From contig NZ_LXEY01000022.1 of the NCBI RefSeq assembly GCF_001657475.1, forward strand, positions 420,754 to 484,753: a stretch of DNA of 64,000 bases, given 5' to 3'. The translations under genes were made by a program, and so were the position numbers. The notes beneath the pieces are model-generated. The model was not told where the DNA came from and ran no database searches. It was given only the letters and a program-made list of their open reading frames with translations. The DNA is from Enteractinococcus helveticum. GTDB lineage: Bacteria; Actinomycetota; Actinomycetes; Actinomycetales; Micrococcaceae. How positions within the stretch are numbered: position 1 is the stretch's first letter; every line of letters starts with the position of its first letter. Below are positions 37,396 to 46,159 of this stretch, in pieces.

Positions 37396-37800
37396 ATGTC
37401 ACAGTCACCACAGAGCACTCAAGCGTCTCTTCTCGTCAGGGTCGTGGTTCTAGTGGTCTTAGGTCAGGCCGTCGCGCTTTTGGTCAACGCCGTCTTAACG
37501 ATTGTGGGGAGCGGGACGGGTCAGCTGCCGGTCTCAGCGGTTATCTTCCTGGTTTTCTTGTATTTACTTGGAACCGTCTGGCTGGTCGCTGCCGCTGTCG
37601 GAGTGAATAAAGGCAAGGCATGGCCGCGCGGTGCGCTGATCGTCGCAGAAGTGTTGGCGGTCATTGTTTCATTTACCTATTTCCAACTTGGCGACATTTT
37701 GCTGGGAACTGCGCTGATAGTATCGGGCGGCGTCGTGCTGATCTTGCTGTTTACTCCGGCGCTGAACAATCATCTTGTGCAACGCCGGAGTCGGGATTAG
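37396..37800 (+). CDS. small four-helix membrane protein, unknown function
   Basis: A 134-residue protein made almost wholly of four hydrophobic helices (about 13-35, 45-67, 76-94 and 99-120), with short polar ends. GGAG precedes the ATG by 7 nt. It does not match a family I can name beyond hypothetical actinobacterial membrane proteins. It converges on the DUF1844 gene with 3 nt between stops. Confidence 0.65.
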   Translation: MSQSPQSTQASLLVRVVVLVVLGQAVALLVNAVLTIVGSGTGQLPVSAVIFLVFLYLLGTVWLVAAAVGVNKGKAWPRGALIVAEVLAVIVSFTYFQLGDILLGTALIVSGGVVLILLFTPALNNHLVQRRSRD

Positions 37801-37803
37801 TCG

Positions 37804-38190
37804 TTAGTTGACTGGTCCGGTGTATTTTTCACCGGGGCCTTGGCCTGGTGGGTCAGGCACGATGGATTCCTCGCGGAATGCCAGCTGCAGACTCCGCAGG
37901 CCGTCCCGTAGTGGTGCAGCGTGAGCTGAGCCCATGTCAGGAGCGCCGGCAACAATGAGTCCGGCAAGGGCGGTGATGAGCTTGCGTGCCTCATCAAGGT
38001 CAATATGGTCTCGGGCATTCGGCATGTCGCCCAAACCAACTTTGACAGCAGCGGCTGTCATCAGGTGCACAGCTGTCGTGGAGATAACTTCGGCGGCCGG
38101 TACTTCGTGGATCTCGCGAACTTGATTCTCGACGTCATCCAGCCCGAATGCATATACACCGTCTTGGGTGTGATCATGTGGTTCAGTCAT
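37804..38190 (-). CDS. DUF1844 domain protein
   Basis: A 128-residue protein starting at ATG 38190 (MTEPHDHTQDGVYAF). The frame is open upstream to 38343, but that part would overlap the infC promoter and is not conserved in style. DUF1844 features are VPAAEVISTTAVHLMTAAAV and DEARKLITALAGLI. The family is regularly encoded back-to-back with infC in actinobacteria; function unknown. A Pro/Gly-rich C-terminal tail. Confidence 0.82.
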   Translation of the reverse strand: MTEPHDHTQDGVYAFGLDDVENQVREIHEVPAAEVISTTAVHLMTAAAVKVGLGDMPNARDHIDLDEARKLITALAGLIVAGAPDMGSAHAAPLRDGLRSLQLAFREESIVPDPPGQGPGEKYTGPVN

Positions 38191-38279
38191 ACGTCTAAGC
38201 TTGGCATAACTTCTGCCTGAAAATTTCACTGGGACGGAATTTTCGTGCATAGAGGAGGCGCAAGGCCTATTGCATTGAA

Positions 38280-38308
38280 TTGAGATCATCGGTCGAACAT
38301 GATATGGT
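38280..38308 (+). promoter_or_regulatory. promoter of the infC-rpmI-rplT operon
   Basis: TTGAGA (38280-38285), 17-bp spacer, TATGGT (38303-38308). This predicts a transcript start near 38315 and a leader of about 225 nt before infC. Confidence 0.55.
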
Positions 38309-38314
38309 TTATCG

Positions 38315-38538
38315 ACGTATGACAAGTGGAGGTTTCCTCCCACCCGCCGACGGATTCACATCTTGTTATCGGGTAGCCCGAATGGAAGCATAGGCTTTCT
38401 TCGATGAGTCGATAGCACCCCTGTGCTATCGGTTTAGCCTCCACTGTCTTTACAGGGAGGCATTTTTTATGCCTCCCCTGGAAGTCCGCCATGGGGAGTG
38501 GTGACTACCAGCATGACACCCAAGCAAGGAGATATCTC
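38315..38538 (+). promoter_or_regulatory. structured infC leader RNA with alternative hairpins (candidate attenuator)
   Basis: Several stems are packed into ~220 nt: GGAGG/CCTCC near 38328-38340, CGGG/CCCG near 38370-38381, GATAGCAC/GTGCTATC (38411-38430, 4-nt loop), and then two that exclude each other. GCCTCC..CTGT (38438-38448) can pair with ACAGGGAGGC (38452-38461), while GGGAGGCA (38455-38462) can pair with TGCCTCCC (38470-38477) across a T-rich loop. This is the layout of a switch. In many bacteria the infC-rpmI-rplT operon is repressed by L20 or by IF3 itself through the leader; here the ligand is unknown. Confidence 0.6.
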
Positions 38539-39258
38539 ATTAGCGAGCCAAGAGTAAACGAACGCATTCGCGTGCCCGAGGTCCGGTTGGTTGGCCCAGA
38601 GGGCGAACAGGTCGGGATCGTGCGCATTGAAGATGCGTTGCGGTTGGCTGTTGAAGCTGATTTAGATTTGGTGGAAGTAGCTCCCAAGGCCAAACCACCC
38701 GTTGCCAAATTGATGGACTTCGGCAAATGGAAATACGAGGCAGCTGTTAAAGCCCGCCAGTCTCGCCGCAACCAGGCAACTACCCAGCTGAAGGAAGTTC
38801 GCTTCCGTCTAAAAATTGAAGACCACGACTACCAGACCAAAGTCTCTCAGGCTCAGAAGTTCCTGAAGGCTGGCGACAAAGTCAAAGCAATGATCCAGTT
38901 CCGCGGCCGCGAACAACAACGCCCTGAACTTGGTGTTCAGTTATTGGAACGCTTTGCTGATGATGTTGCCGAGTTTGGTGAGGTTGAATCCAAACCTCGT
39001 CAAGACGGACGAAACATGGTTATGGTCGTTGGCCCACTGAGGGGTGCACAAGCTACTCGCGGAAAAGGCGGAGCTCATAAGCCTCGTCAGGGTGGCGGTT
39101 CCCGTCGTGACCGTGCGGCAGCGGCCGCACGTGAGGCACGAGAAGAAGAAGCACAGCAAGCAGAACCAAAGAATTCGATTGCTGATGCCATGCCAGAAGA
39201 ACTGAAACAACAAGCCTCGCAAGCAAATGATGGTCCCAAGCCTGGACCAAACAACTAA
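38539..39258 (+). CDS. infC: translation initiation factor IF-3, AUU start
   Basis: IF3 binds the 30S subunit, prevents 50S joining and rejects non-standard start codons. I place the start at ATT 38539: AAGGAGA (38526-38532) lies 6 nt upstream, and the protein then reads [M][18 protein letters not shown], the usual actinobacterial IF3 beginning. The frame extends to a GTG-type start at 38491, but there the extra 16 residues ([16 protein letters not shown]) have no counterpart. The rare AUU start is the classic self-regulation device of infC. N domain about 1-75, C domain about 80-170, then an unusually long basic/acidic tail to residue 239, common in actinobacteria. Confidence 0.93.
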   Translation: MSEPRVNERIRVPEVRLVGPEGEQVGIVRIEDALRLAVEADLDLVEVAPKAKPPVAKLMDFGKWKYEAAVKARQSRRNQATTQLKEVRFRLKIEDHDYQTKVSQAQKFLKAGDKVKAMIQFRGREQQRPELGVQLLERFADDVAEFGEVESKPRQDGRNMVMVVGPLRGAQATRGKGGAHKPRQGGGSRRDRAAAAAREAREEEAQQAEPKNSIADAMPEELKQQASQANDGPKPGPNN

Positions 39259-39380
39259 TCAGTTCGTTTTGACGAAAGATTGCCCGAGCTGATCTCGGTT
39301 CCGGGACATAAAGTCTTGCCACAAGACTGAGACTGGTTTCGTGCGGAAGCCAGCCGACAACGATAAGGAGAACGGCCACT

Positions 39381-39575
39381 ATGCCGAAAATGAAGACTCA
39401 CAACGGTGCCCGTAAGCGCTTCCGCGTGACCGGGTCAGGAAAGCTGATGCGCGAACGTGCAAACCGCCGTCACTACCTGGAGCACAAGTCCTCACGCTAC
39501 AAACGTCGTCTGAAGCCAGACGTCGCACTGGCTAAAGCCGACGTTGCACGTATTCGTCGCATGCTGGGCATCTAG
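39381..39575 (+). CDS. rpmI: 50S ribosomal protein L35
   Basis: A 64-residue basic protein beginning [20 protein letters not shown], the universal L35 signature. AAGGAG lies ahead of the ATG. It stands between infC and rplT in the standard order. The 122-nt gap after infC has no obvious terminator. Confidence 0.98.
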   Translation: MPKMKTHNGARKRFRVTGSGKLMRERANRRHYLEHKSSRYKRRLKPDVALAKADVARIRRMLGI

Positions 39576-39648
39576 CAGACCGCTACAGGTATCATCACCA
39601 TCAGTTTTCTTCCCGCCACGGGGAACATATAAATAAGGAGTAGAACGC

Positions 39649-40032
39649 ATGGCACGTGTCAAACGTTCGATTAACGCAAAGAAGAAGCGCCGCACAGTAC
39701 TGCAGCGCGCTAAAGGCTACCGCGGTCAGCGCTCACGTCTGTACCGTAAAGCACACGAGCAGCTGCTGCACTCGTTTGTTTACAACTACCAGCACCGCCA
39801 CAAACGTAAGGGCGACTTCCGTCGTCTGTGGATTACCCGCATCAACGCCGCTGCACGTGCCAACGGTATGACTTACAACCGCTTCATCCAGGGTCTGAAA
39901 CTGGCTGAAATTGAATTGGACCGTCGCATGCTGGCCGAAATTGCCGTATCTGATGCAGAGACATTCTCCGCTCTGGTCAAAATGGCAAAAGAAGCTCTGC
40001 CTGCAGACGTCAACGCACCAGCAGCTAAGTAA
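39649..40032 (+). CDS. rplT: 50S ribosomal protein L20
   Basis: A 127-residue protein beginning [20 protein letters not shown], with the conserved [15 protein letters not shown] and [11 protein letters not shown]20 is an early assembly protein and in some bacteria represses its own operon by binding the leader. A short Ala/Pro tail. AAGGAG upstream. Confidence 0.98.
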   Translation: MARVKRSINAKKKRRTVLQRAKGYRGQRSRLYRKAHEQLLHSFVYNYQHRHKRKGDFRRLWITRINAAARANGMTYNRFIQGLKLAEIELDRRMLAEIAVSDAETFSALVKMAKEALPADVNAPAAK

Positions 40033-40049
40033 CATTTAGCACTCAAGAC

Positions 40050-40931
40050 ATGAGACAACGCCCCGTCAATCTGATGGATAACCCGCACGCCGATCGCGTC
40101 AAACGGGTCGCTCAGTTGGCGGGGCGTTCTGCTGTGCGAAACCGTCGACAGCAATTTCTGGCCGAAGGTCCACAATCAGCCACCGAGGCTATTCGTGCCC
40201 ACCTGGGATTTCTCAAACTATCTGAGCCGGCCCAACAAATGTGGCCTGTTGGTGAAACCGTAGCTGAGGTGTATTACACACAGCGGCTTATAATTTCGCA
40301 CCCTGACCTATTTGCGCTCGTACAGCAACTTCCCGCTCACGTGTTCGTAGCTGAGACATCGGATCAAGTACTACAAGCCATGTCCGATGCTGTAGTGCAT
40401 CAGGGCATTGTCGCCGTCGTCAACATGCCACCACATAGCTTGCAACCGTCTCCAGGCGCTGAGTTGGTCGCTGGGATCGTACGTGTTCAAGATCCGGGCA
40501 ATGTCGGCACTATCATTCGAGTAGCCGACGCTTCTGGCGCTGATTATGCTCTGGCCACTGCAGGTACAGTCGACATCTACAATCCCAAAGCTGTCAGATC
40601 CACAGCGGGTTCATTGTTTCACCTTCCGGTCTACACCCGGGTAGAACTGGGGACATTCGTTGCATCGTTTCAGGGACGAATCTTCGCTGCAGATGGTTAT
40701 GGCACTCGTGTGTTAGATCAGACAGACTCCGGTATGCTCAATGGGCCAACGGCTTGGTTATTTGGTAATGAAGGCCAAGGACTCAATGACGATGAACTTC
40801 GATTGGCAGATCAAAGGGTAGCAGTTCCCCTCTACGGGCTAGCGGAGTCCTTGAACGTGGCTACCGCAGCAACGATCTGTCTATACTCTTCCGCTATGGC
40901 TCAACGCCGTCAGGATCCATCGACCAGCTGA
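40050..40931 (+). CDS. TrmH/SpoU-family RNA 2'-O-methyltransferase (TsnR-like)
   Basis: A 293-residue SPOUT enzyme: N-terminal substrate-binding domain, then motif 1 VQDPGNVGTIIRVADASGA, motif 2 WLFGNEGQGLNDDEL and motif 3 PLYGLAESLNVATAATICLY. It lies 17 nt after rplT, a standard actinobacterial arrangement, so an rRNA target is likely though the exact nucleotide is unknown. In many relatives pheST comes next; here the minus-strand FtsK-like gene intervenes and its end overlaps this gene by 22 nt. Confidence 0.9.
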   Translation: MRQRPVNLMDNPHADRVKRVAQLAGRSAVRNRRQQFLAEGPQSATEAIRAHLGFLKLSEPAQQMWPVGETVAEVYYTQRLIISHPDLFALVQQLPAHVFVAETSDQVLQAMSDAVVHQGIVAVVNMPPHSLQPSPGAELVAGIVRVQDPGNVGTIIRVADASGADYALATAGTVDIYNPKAVRSTAGSLFHLPVYTRVELGTFVASFQGRIFAADGYGTRVLDQTDSGMLNGPTAWLFGNEGQGLNDDELRLADQRVAVPLYGLAESLNVATAATICLYSSAMAQRRQDPSTS

Positions 40932-43885
40932 ACTTCCCAACCGCCGTTGGGTTCATCCGCTGTTACCAAGACTGCACGAGATGTCACCGTTGGGGTATCT
41001 ACGAGCTTGGGCCAAATCATTCGATGTTCAGTGGATGAATTCTTTGGTAAATAGAATCGATCGGGAATCATTCCGAGTAAACGACCTCCGGCGAGTTCGC
41101 GGCCACCAAACACATACACTTTCAAGTTCGTAGAGTACTGCCGCAAGATGTGAATTAGCTGTTCTTCAAAACCCTGAAAACTACCTGTCACGAGCGCATC
41201 GGCCCAACTGCCCCAATCAGCAATGACCATGATGACTTCTGCACCGCTAGACAGTACCGTCGCGGTATCGGCTAGGAACTGTTTTAGCACATCTGCGTTA
41301 GCCTCAGAATGGTGCAAATATGTGTCCCATCCCTTTGGGGCTTGAACCTGAGGCTGCCCGTCGAGAAATATTCGGTGAGCAGCCGTTGCCAAAACATAGC
41401 GTGCTGCGTCGTGTAGTGACTGTGTAATGCCACTACCTGCTGCGCCGATCCAGGCGACAGACCTGCACAGCACAAGTTGTTCGTCACCGCTAGGTGTTTG
41501 GCCGAGATAGACCGGATGCTGTCTAGACCGCATAGGGTCATCGACTAACCCAATAGCGGTGGCTTCCATGCTGCTGTCGACCGGTTGGATGGCAGACTTA
41601 GCTACATGCTGTGGCAAAGCTGGCAATATGATCGGATCAGGAATCGGTAGGTCACTGGCTCGCTTCCGGAGCGTTTGAACAAGTGCTGACCAATCCGTTG
41701 TGGCTTGGTCAGATGACCGCTGGTGGGTATGGAGAGGCTCCAGAACTACTGGCTCCTCATCGAGCAGATAGCGAGAAGTCTGAAAAAGTTGAGGTTTACT
41801 CGCTCCACCCTTGTAGTAAGCCCGTCCAGGGGTCGTACGGGAGATCGAAAATGCTTCAGCAGTTCCTAAGACATCCCATGAATCGTGCTCTGTAGCAGTT
41901 CTCAGACAGATTGATGAACCGATATTAGCTCGAATGTCGGCACTGACAGCGCCTTGGGTTCGCTGGGTCGCGATGATGAGATGAAAGCCAAGTGATCTAC
42001 CGGTGGCTGCAAGGTGGGCAAGCGTTGTAGACGCCTCTGGGTTTTGTTCGACCAATACTCTGAGCTCATCAATGGCTACAACCAGCCGGGGCAAGACGAT
42101 ATGGGGTGCCCGACGCCGGAAATCGTCATAATCTGCCACCTCGTAGTCAGCAAATAGGCTTTCTCTGCGGAAGAGTTCGGCGGCGATAGCTTTGAGAGAC
42201 CGGAGAGAAATCGCTGCTGTATGGTTGGTCTCCACACTCATGGTGTGCGGCAGTGCAGCTAATACATTGAATGATGAACCGCCTTTGAAATCCAACAGAA
42301 TCATGCTGACCTCGCACGGGGGATACCGTTCCGCAAAGCCAGCGAGCAGCGTGAGTAACAGTTCAGATTTGCCAGATCCGGTTGTTCCGGTAATGAGTAC
42401 ATGCGGACCGTCGGGAACCAGATCGAACGTGAGACCAAGCGGTCCGGTCCCTAATTTGGTTGCAAGTTGCGATATTGCCTGATCACGCATGCATTGTGAC
42501 GACAACATCAGGTGATCAGAACTGAGATGATCACCTGGTTGGTGTAGTCCCAGTTCGTGGGCGATCCGGTCAAGAAGTATGCTGCTAATACCAATCGGGA
42601 GGACATCGGTGGCAGTCCAGGATCCCTCAATCCGATGATGATGTAGATCTATTACGACGGTGGAGCCATCCGCGACATAGACATCCTTGGTGAATATCAG
42701 ATGGTGTACTGAGGTGTTTTCTGATGGAGCCAGGCCGTCCGATATCTCTACCAGAGGTGAACTACCAACCTGGGCACCATCGATGACTAGACCTGTCGCC
42801 GTTGCACGGACATGGCGCAACAGCTGAGCCATTATCCAGTTCTTCAGCGGTTGAAGAAGATCTGATTCTCCAATGACCACGGTACGTTGGCCTGGTAGTA
42901 GCTCCAAGACTAGGTCAGTTCGTGCATCGAGATGCGCATCCCATTGCTGCGTATTTTGGACATGCAGCATCTGCGCCCTGCAGATACCGGAGCCTAAGTG
43001 AATCACTGGATGCTCTGGCTGAATCTTCGTGAGGGCGAGGGGATCAGCAACGTGAGCTGTCAAAGCTAACATCAGCTGAGACGGAGTAAAGATGCTGTTG
43101 TGAAAGCTGTCCACCGTTGTGGCCAGTGCCGTGCGAATTTTCTCGATGAATCGCCTTCGGGACTTTCGATATTGAGTGATGAGCACAAAGGCTATGATGA
43201 CGGAGATTCCCGAAAACAGCAGAAAGTACCACATCCCGGTAACAACCATCAGCACTATGCCGATCATCAAGGGTGCAGCTGCACCGATCACTTGCAGTAC
43301 TATGTTGGGCGGTGAGGGAGGTTGGCCACAAGACACTTCGAAAGCGCCCGGATAGTGGGGGACTTGCAATGGTTCGCCAGCACCTCGGTGAAGTTTGAAT
43401 CGCGTCGTACCTGCCACAAACGTCTCGTCGGTTTCCCAATGGATGGGGTTGTTGTGTATCGGCGTGATGACCGTGCCGTTGGATGATAATCGAATGTCAA
43501 AGTCATGAGCCGAGAGCCATGGATCTCGGATCTGGGCTTGCGCGCCACTTCTTCCGACCCTGAGATCAGCTCGAGTCAGGGGAAAGATTCTGCCAGCATC
43601 ACGACCTTCATCGGTCACTAATAACAGCCTGGATTCTGGCGTACGTGGAGCAGCGGCCTGAGCCGGCTTTGCTATCAGATGTCCCACGCCATCAGACCAC
43701 AGCTGTGAGAGTTGCTGAGCAGACATGTCATCCAGCGGTAGTTTCTGAATGTAAAAGCTGAGGTTTTTTGCTGAGGGAACGACTTGACGTAACCGCAAGG
43801 CTAGCTCACGACCACCCTCTGGAGGGATGCGGTTGAGTTGCCACCAGGTAGGGCTGTCAGTCAAACCAAAGATTTGGAGTAGCAT
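40910..43885 (-). CDS. FHA-domain FtsK/SpoIIIE-type ATPase (EssC-like)
   Basis: A 991-residue membrane ATPase. I prefer ATG 43885, right behind AAAGGAAAGGA, over GTG 43909. Residues ~88-165 look like an FHA domain (VGRSGAQAQIRDPWLSAHDF), two membrane helices lie at ~196-236, and the main FtsK domain has Walker A GTTGSGKS (500-507), LLDFKGGSSF and Walker B LVVAIDE (601-607), then ATQRTQGAVSADIRANIGS. A second, degenerate ATPase-like half follows (~750-985). FHA plus two helices plus tandem FtsK domains is the plan of EssC, motor of type VII secretion. No WXG100 substrate or other Ess/Esx gene is in the window. Divergent from cpaF. Confidence 0.8.
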   Translation of the reverse strand: MLLQIFGLTDSPTWWQLNRIPPEGGRELALRLRQVVPSAKNLSFYIQKLPLDDMSAQQLSQLWSDGVGHLIAKPAQAAAPRTPESRLLLVTDEGRDAGRIFPLTRADLRVGRSGAQAQIRDPWLSAHDFDIRLSSNGTVITPIHNNPIHWETDETFVAGTTRFKLHRGAGEPLQVPHYPGAFEVSCGQPPSPPNIVLQVIGAAAPLMIGIVLMVVTGMWYFLLFSGISVIIAFVLITQYRKSRRRFIEKIRTALATTVDSFHNSIFTPSQLMLALTAHVADPLALTKIQPEHPVIHLGSGICRAQMLHVQNTQQWDAHLDARTDLVLELLPGQRTVVIGESDLLQPLKNWIMAQLLRHVRATATGLVIDGAQVGSSPLVEISDGLAPSENTSVHHLIFTKDVYVADGSTVVIDLHHHRIEGSWTATDVLPIGISSILLDRIAHELGLHQPGDHLSSDHLMLSSQCMRDQAISQLATKLGTGPLGLTFDLVPDGPHVLITGTTGSGKSELLLTLLAGFAERYPPCEVSMILLDFKGGSSFNVLAALPHTMSVETNHTAAISLRSLKAIAAELFRRESLFADYEVADYDDFRRRAPHIVLPRLVVAIDELRVLVEQNPEASTTLAHLAATGRSLGFHLIIATQRTQGAVSADIRANIGSSICLRTATEHDSWDVLGTAEAFSISRTTPGRAYYKGGASKPQLFQTSRYLLDEEPVVLEPLHTHQRSSDQATTDWSALVQTLRKRASDLPIPDPIILPALPQHVAKSAIQPVDSSMEATAIGLVDDPMRSRQHPVYLGQTPSGDEQLVLCRSVAWIGAAGSGITQSLHDAARYVLATAAHRIFLDGQPQVQAPKGWDTYLHHSEANADVLKQFLADTATVLSSGAEVIMVIADWGSWADALVTGSFQGFEEQLIHILRQYSTNLKVYVFGGRELAGGRLLGMIPDRFYLPKNSSTEHRMIWPKLVDTPTVTSRAVLVTADEPNGGWEVQLVDGS

Positions 43886-44087
43886 TCCTTTCCTTTCGCG
43901 TCTGTCCACTTATGCTCATGCATTTGCGGCAAATCGTGAAGACAGTTGCCCACCCGTGTGGAAAACGAGCGCACTCTTTACGGTTATCCACAATGCGTCA
44001 ATCAAGGCTTGAAACTTAAAGCTAACTTGGCGAAAGTGAATCCTGTCACTAATTCATTGAATGCACCTTGGTTGAAGACGGAGACCC

Positions 44088-45314
44088 ATGGAAGCCAAGC
44101 AATTGCTAGAGCTGGAAGTTCGTGAGCTGATTCGCACTCGTGGCATTGATCCCACTGGACAGCCTGACGAAGTACGCGCACTGGTTGCGTCGGCGACCGC
44201 TGACTACGATGCTCGCAGCCTACAGTCTCAACTTCCGGTTCTAAATGATTTAGATTCAACTCAACAGGCTGTCTTTGATGCTGTAGCAGGATTTGGCCCA
44301 CTTCAGCCCTTGCTTGACGATCCCGAAGTAGAGGAACTGTGGATCAATGCACCGTCACAAATTTTTCTAGCGCGCAATGGAATTACCGAACTCACCAACA
44401 TTTCGTTAACGTCTCAGCAGGTGGCTGATCTTGTTGAAAAGATGCTCAAGACCAGTGGGAGACGGCTTGACCTGTCGACGCCTTTCGTTGATGCCGCATT
44501 ACCGGATGGTTCACGGCTGCATGTCGTCATTCCGGATATCACCGCAAAACACTGGGCGGTAAACATTCGCAAATTTGTGGTCCGAGCGCATCGGTTATCG
44601 GACCTTGTGCGTAAGCGCAGTCTGACCTCCCAGGCGGCGGCATTTCTTGACGCTGCCGTTAGTGCTGGCCTAAACATCCTGGTATCTGGAGCAACCCAGG
44701 CAGGCAAGACCACCATGCTCAATTGCCTTTCTGCATCGATAGGCCCACGAGAGCGAATCATTACTGTCGAGGAGATCTTCGAACTCAAGGTGCCGCAGAG
44801 AGACGTAGTCAATATGCAGTGCCGCCAACCTAACCTCGAAGGGGTAGGCGAGATCTCGCTACGTCGGCTAGTGAAAGAAGCCCTGCGTATGAGGCCTGAT
44901 CGCATCATTGTTGGTGAAGTCCGTGAGGCAGAGGCGCTCGACATGCTCGTAGCCTTAAATGCCGGTCTGGCTGGAATGTGCAGCGTGCATGCCAACTCTG
45001 CCCATGACGCCTTAGCAAAAATTTGTACCCTGCCACTGCTGGCCGGAGAAAACATTAGCAGGGACTTTGTTACGCCGACTGTGGCCAGCTGTTTTGACCT
45101 TGTCGTGCATTGCGCTCGAGGTCATGATGGACACAGGTATGTATCTGAGGTTCTGGCGGTTGGTAACCGTGTGGAAGGCGGGATCATCGAATCGACCTCG
45201 GTCTTCCGCTTAGTAGACGGCGAACTGATGTTGAACCATACAGGCCTGATGGAGCACCCAAAGTTCACTGCTGCTGGGATAGACATTCGCACGGTCATTG
45301 GAGAAGCCGCATGA
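44088..45314 (+). CDS. cpaF: Tad/Flp pilus secretion ATPase CpaF (TadA)
   Basis: A 408-residue GspE/VirB11-type hexameric ATPase that powers Flp pilus assembly. Features: PLQPLLDDPEVEELWINAPS (N domain), Walker A GATQAGKT (201-208), Asp-box EEIFELKVPQRDVVNMQCRQ region, and Walker B RMRPDRIIVGEVREAEALDML. The usual Walker A serine position is Thr-Gln here (GATQAGKT rather than GGTGSGKT), which is tolerated. GGAGACCC precedes the ATG. tadB follows with a 4-nt overlap. Confidence 0.93.
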   Translation: MEAKQLLELEVRELIRTRGIDPTGQPDEVRALVASATADYDARSLQSQLPVLNDLDSTQQAVFDAVAGFGPLQPLLDDPEVEELWINAPSQIFLARNGITELTNISLTSQQVADLVEKMLKTSGRRLDLSTPFVDAALPDGSRLHVVIPDITAKHWAVNIRKFVVRAHRLSDLVRKRSLTSQAAAFLDAAVSAGLNILVSGATQAGKTTMLNCLSASIGPRERIITVEEIFELKVPQRDVVNMQCRQPNLEGVGEISLRRLVKEALRMRPDRIIVGEVREAEALDMLVALNAGLAGMCSVHANSAHDALAKICTLPLLAGENISRDFVTPTVASCFDLVVHCARGHDGHRYVSEVLAVGNRVEGGIIESTSVFRLVDGELMLNHTGLMEHPKFTAAGIDIRTVIGEAA

Positions 45315-46159
45315 GTGTCATTATGGGGCTGCTCCTCGGAGCGGGATTACTACTGATCTGGTGGTCCTTTTGGCCACAGCCCATCACATCCAAGAATCGG
45401 CCCCCATCTAAGGCACACCAACTCATTGCCCGGTCAGGAATAGCCCGTCTAACGGTTCCCAGTGTCGTGATGTTATCTGTTGTGCTCGCGTTGGTGGTAT
45501 TCGTGAGTCTCTCCGGTCTTACCGGAGCGGTTCCGATTGGTCTGTGTTTTGCACTATTTGCTGCCGCGACACCATGGGCTGCGCTGAGTTGGCAAGCCAA
45601 CCGGCGGCAAACTGCGCTACGCGAGATCTGGCCCGATGCCATCGACAACCTGCGCTCAGCTGTACGAGCTGGCTTGACCCTGCCCGAAGCCCTAACTCAG
45701 TTAGCTGATCGTGGGCCTGAAGAGCTTCGTGATGTGTTCAAAGAATTCGCCGCGGATTATCGAGCGGGGGCACGATTTACAGATGCTCTTGATCGGCTCA
45801 AGCAGTCCTTGGCAGATCCCACGGCTGACCGTCTCATCGCCTCCCTGAAAGTGACCCGTGAGGTCGGTGGTGCAGATATCGGTCGCCTACTCGAAACGTT
45901 GTCTGATTTTTTGCGTGATGATGCACGAACCCGAGCGGAACTTGAAGCGAGACAATCCTGGACCGTCAACGGAGCACGGTTGGCTGTAGTGGCACCCTGG
46001 TTAGTTCTCCTGCTGCTGGCCACTCAGCCTGACGCCGCGGCTGCCTACCAATCTGTTAGTGGGTTGATTATTTTATTAGGTGGCGTGTGTGTTTCAGTCG
46101 TGTGCTACCAACTGATGCTGAAAATCGGTTCCCTGCCTGCCGAGCGGAGAGTCCTATGA
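45311..46159 (+). CDS. tadB: Tad pilus inner-membrane platform protein TadB-like
   Basis: A 282-residue GspF-family (T2SSF) membrane protein with helices near the N-terminus (~5-20 and 48-90) and two at the C-terminus (~222-240 and 250-272). The cytoplasmic T2SSF domain includes NLRSAVRAGLTLPEALTQLA and LKVTREVGGADIGRLLETL. ATGA overlaps with cpaF and tadC show coupled translation. It forms the platform on which CpaF acts. Confidence 0.9.
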   Translation: MSVIMGLLLGAGLLLIWWSFWPQPITSKNRPPSKAHQLIARSGIARLTVPSVVMLSVVLALVVFVSLSGLTGAVPIGLCFALFAAATPWAALSWQANRRQTALREIWPDAIDNLRSAVRAGLTLPEALTQLADRGPEELRDVFKEFAADYRAGARFTDALDRLKQSLADPTADRLIASLKVTREVGGADIGRLLETLSDFLRDDARTRAELEARQSWTVNGARLAVVAPWLVLLLLATQPDAAAAYQSVSGLIILLGGVCVSVVCYQLMLKIGSLPAERRVL

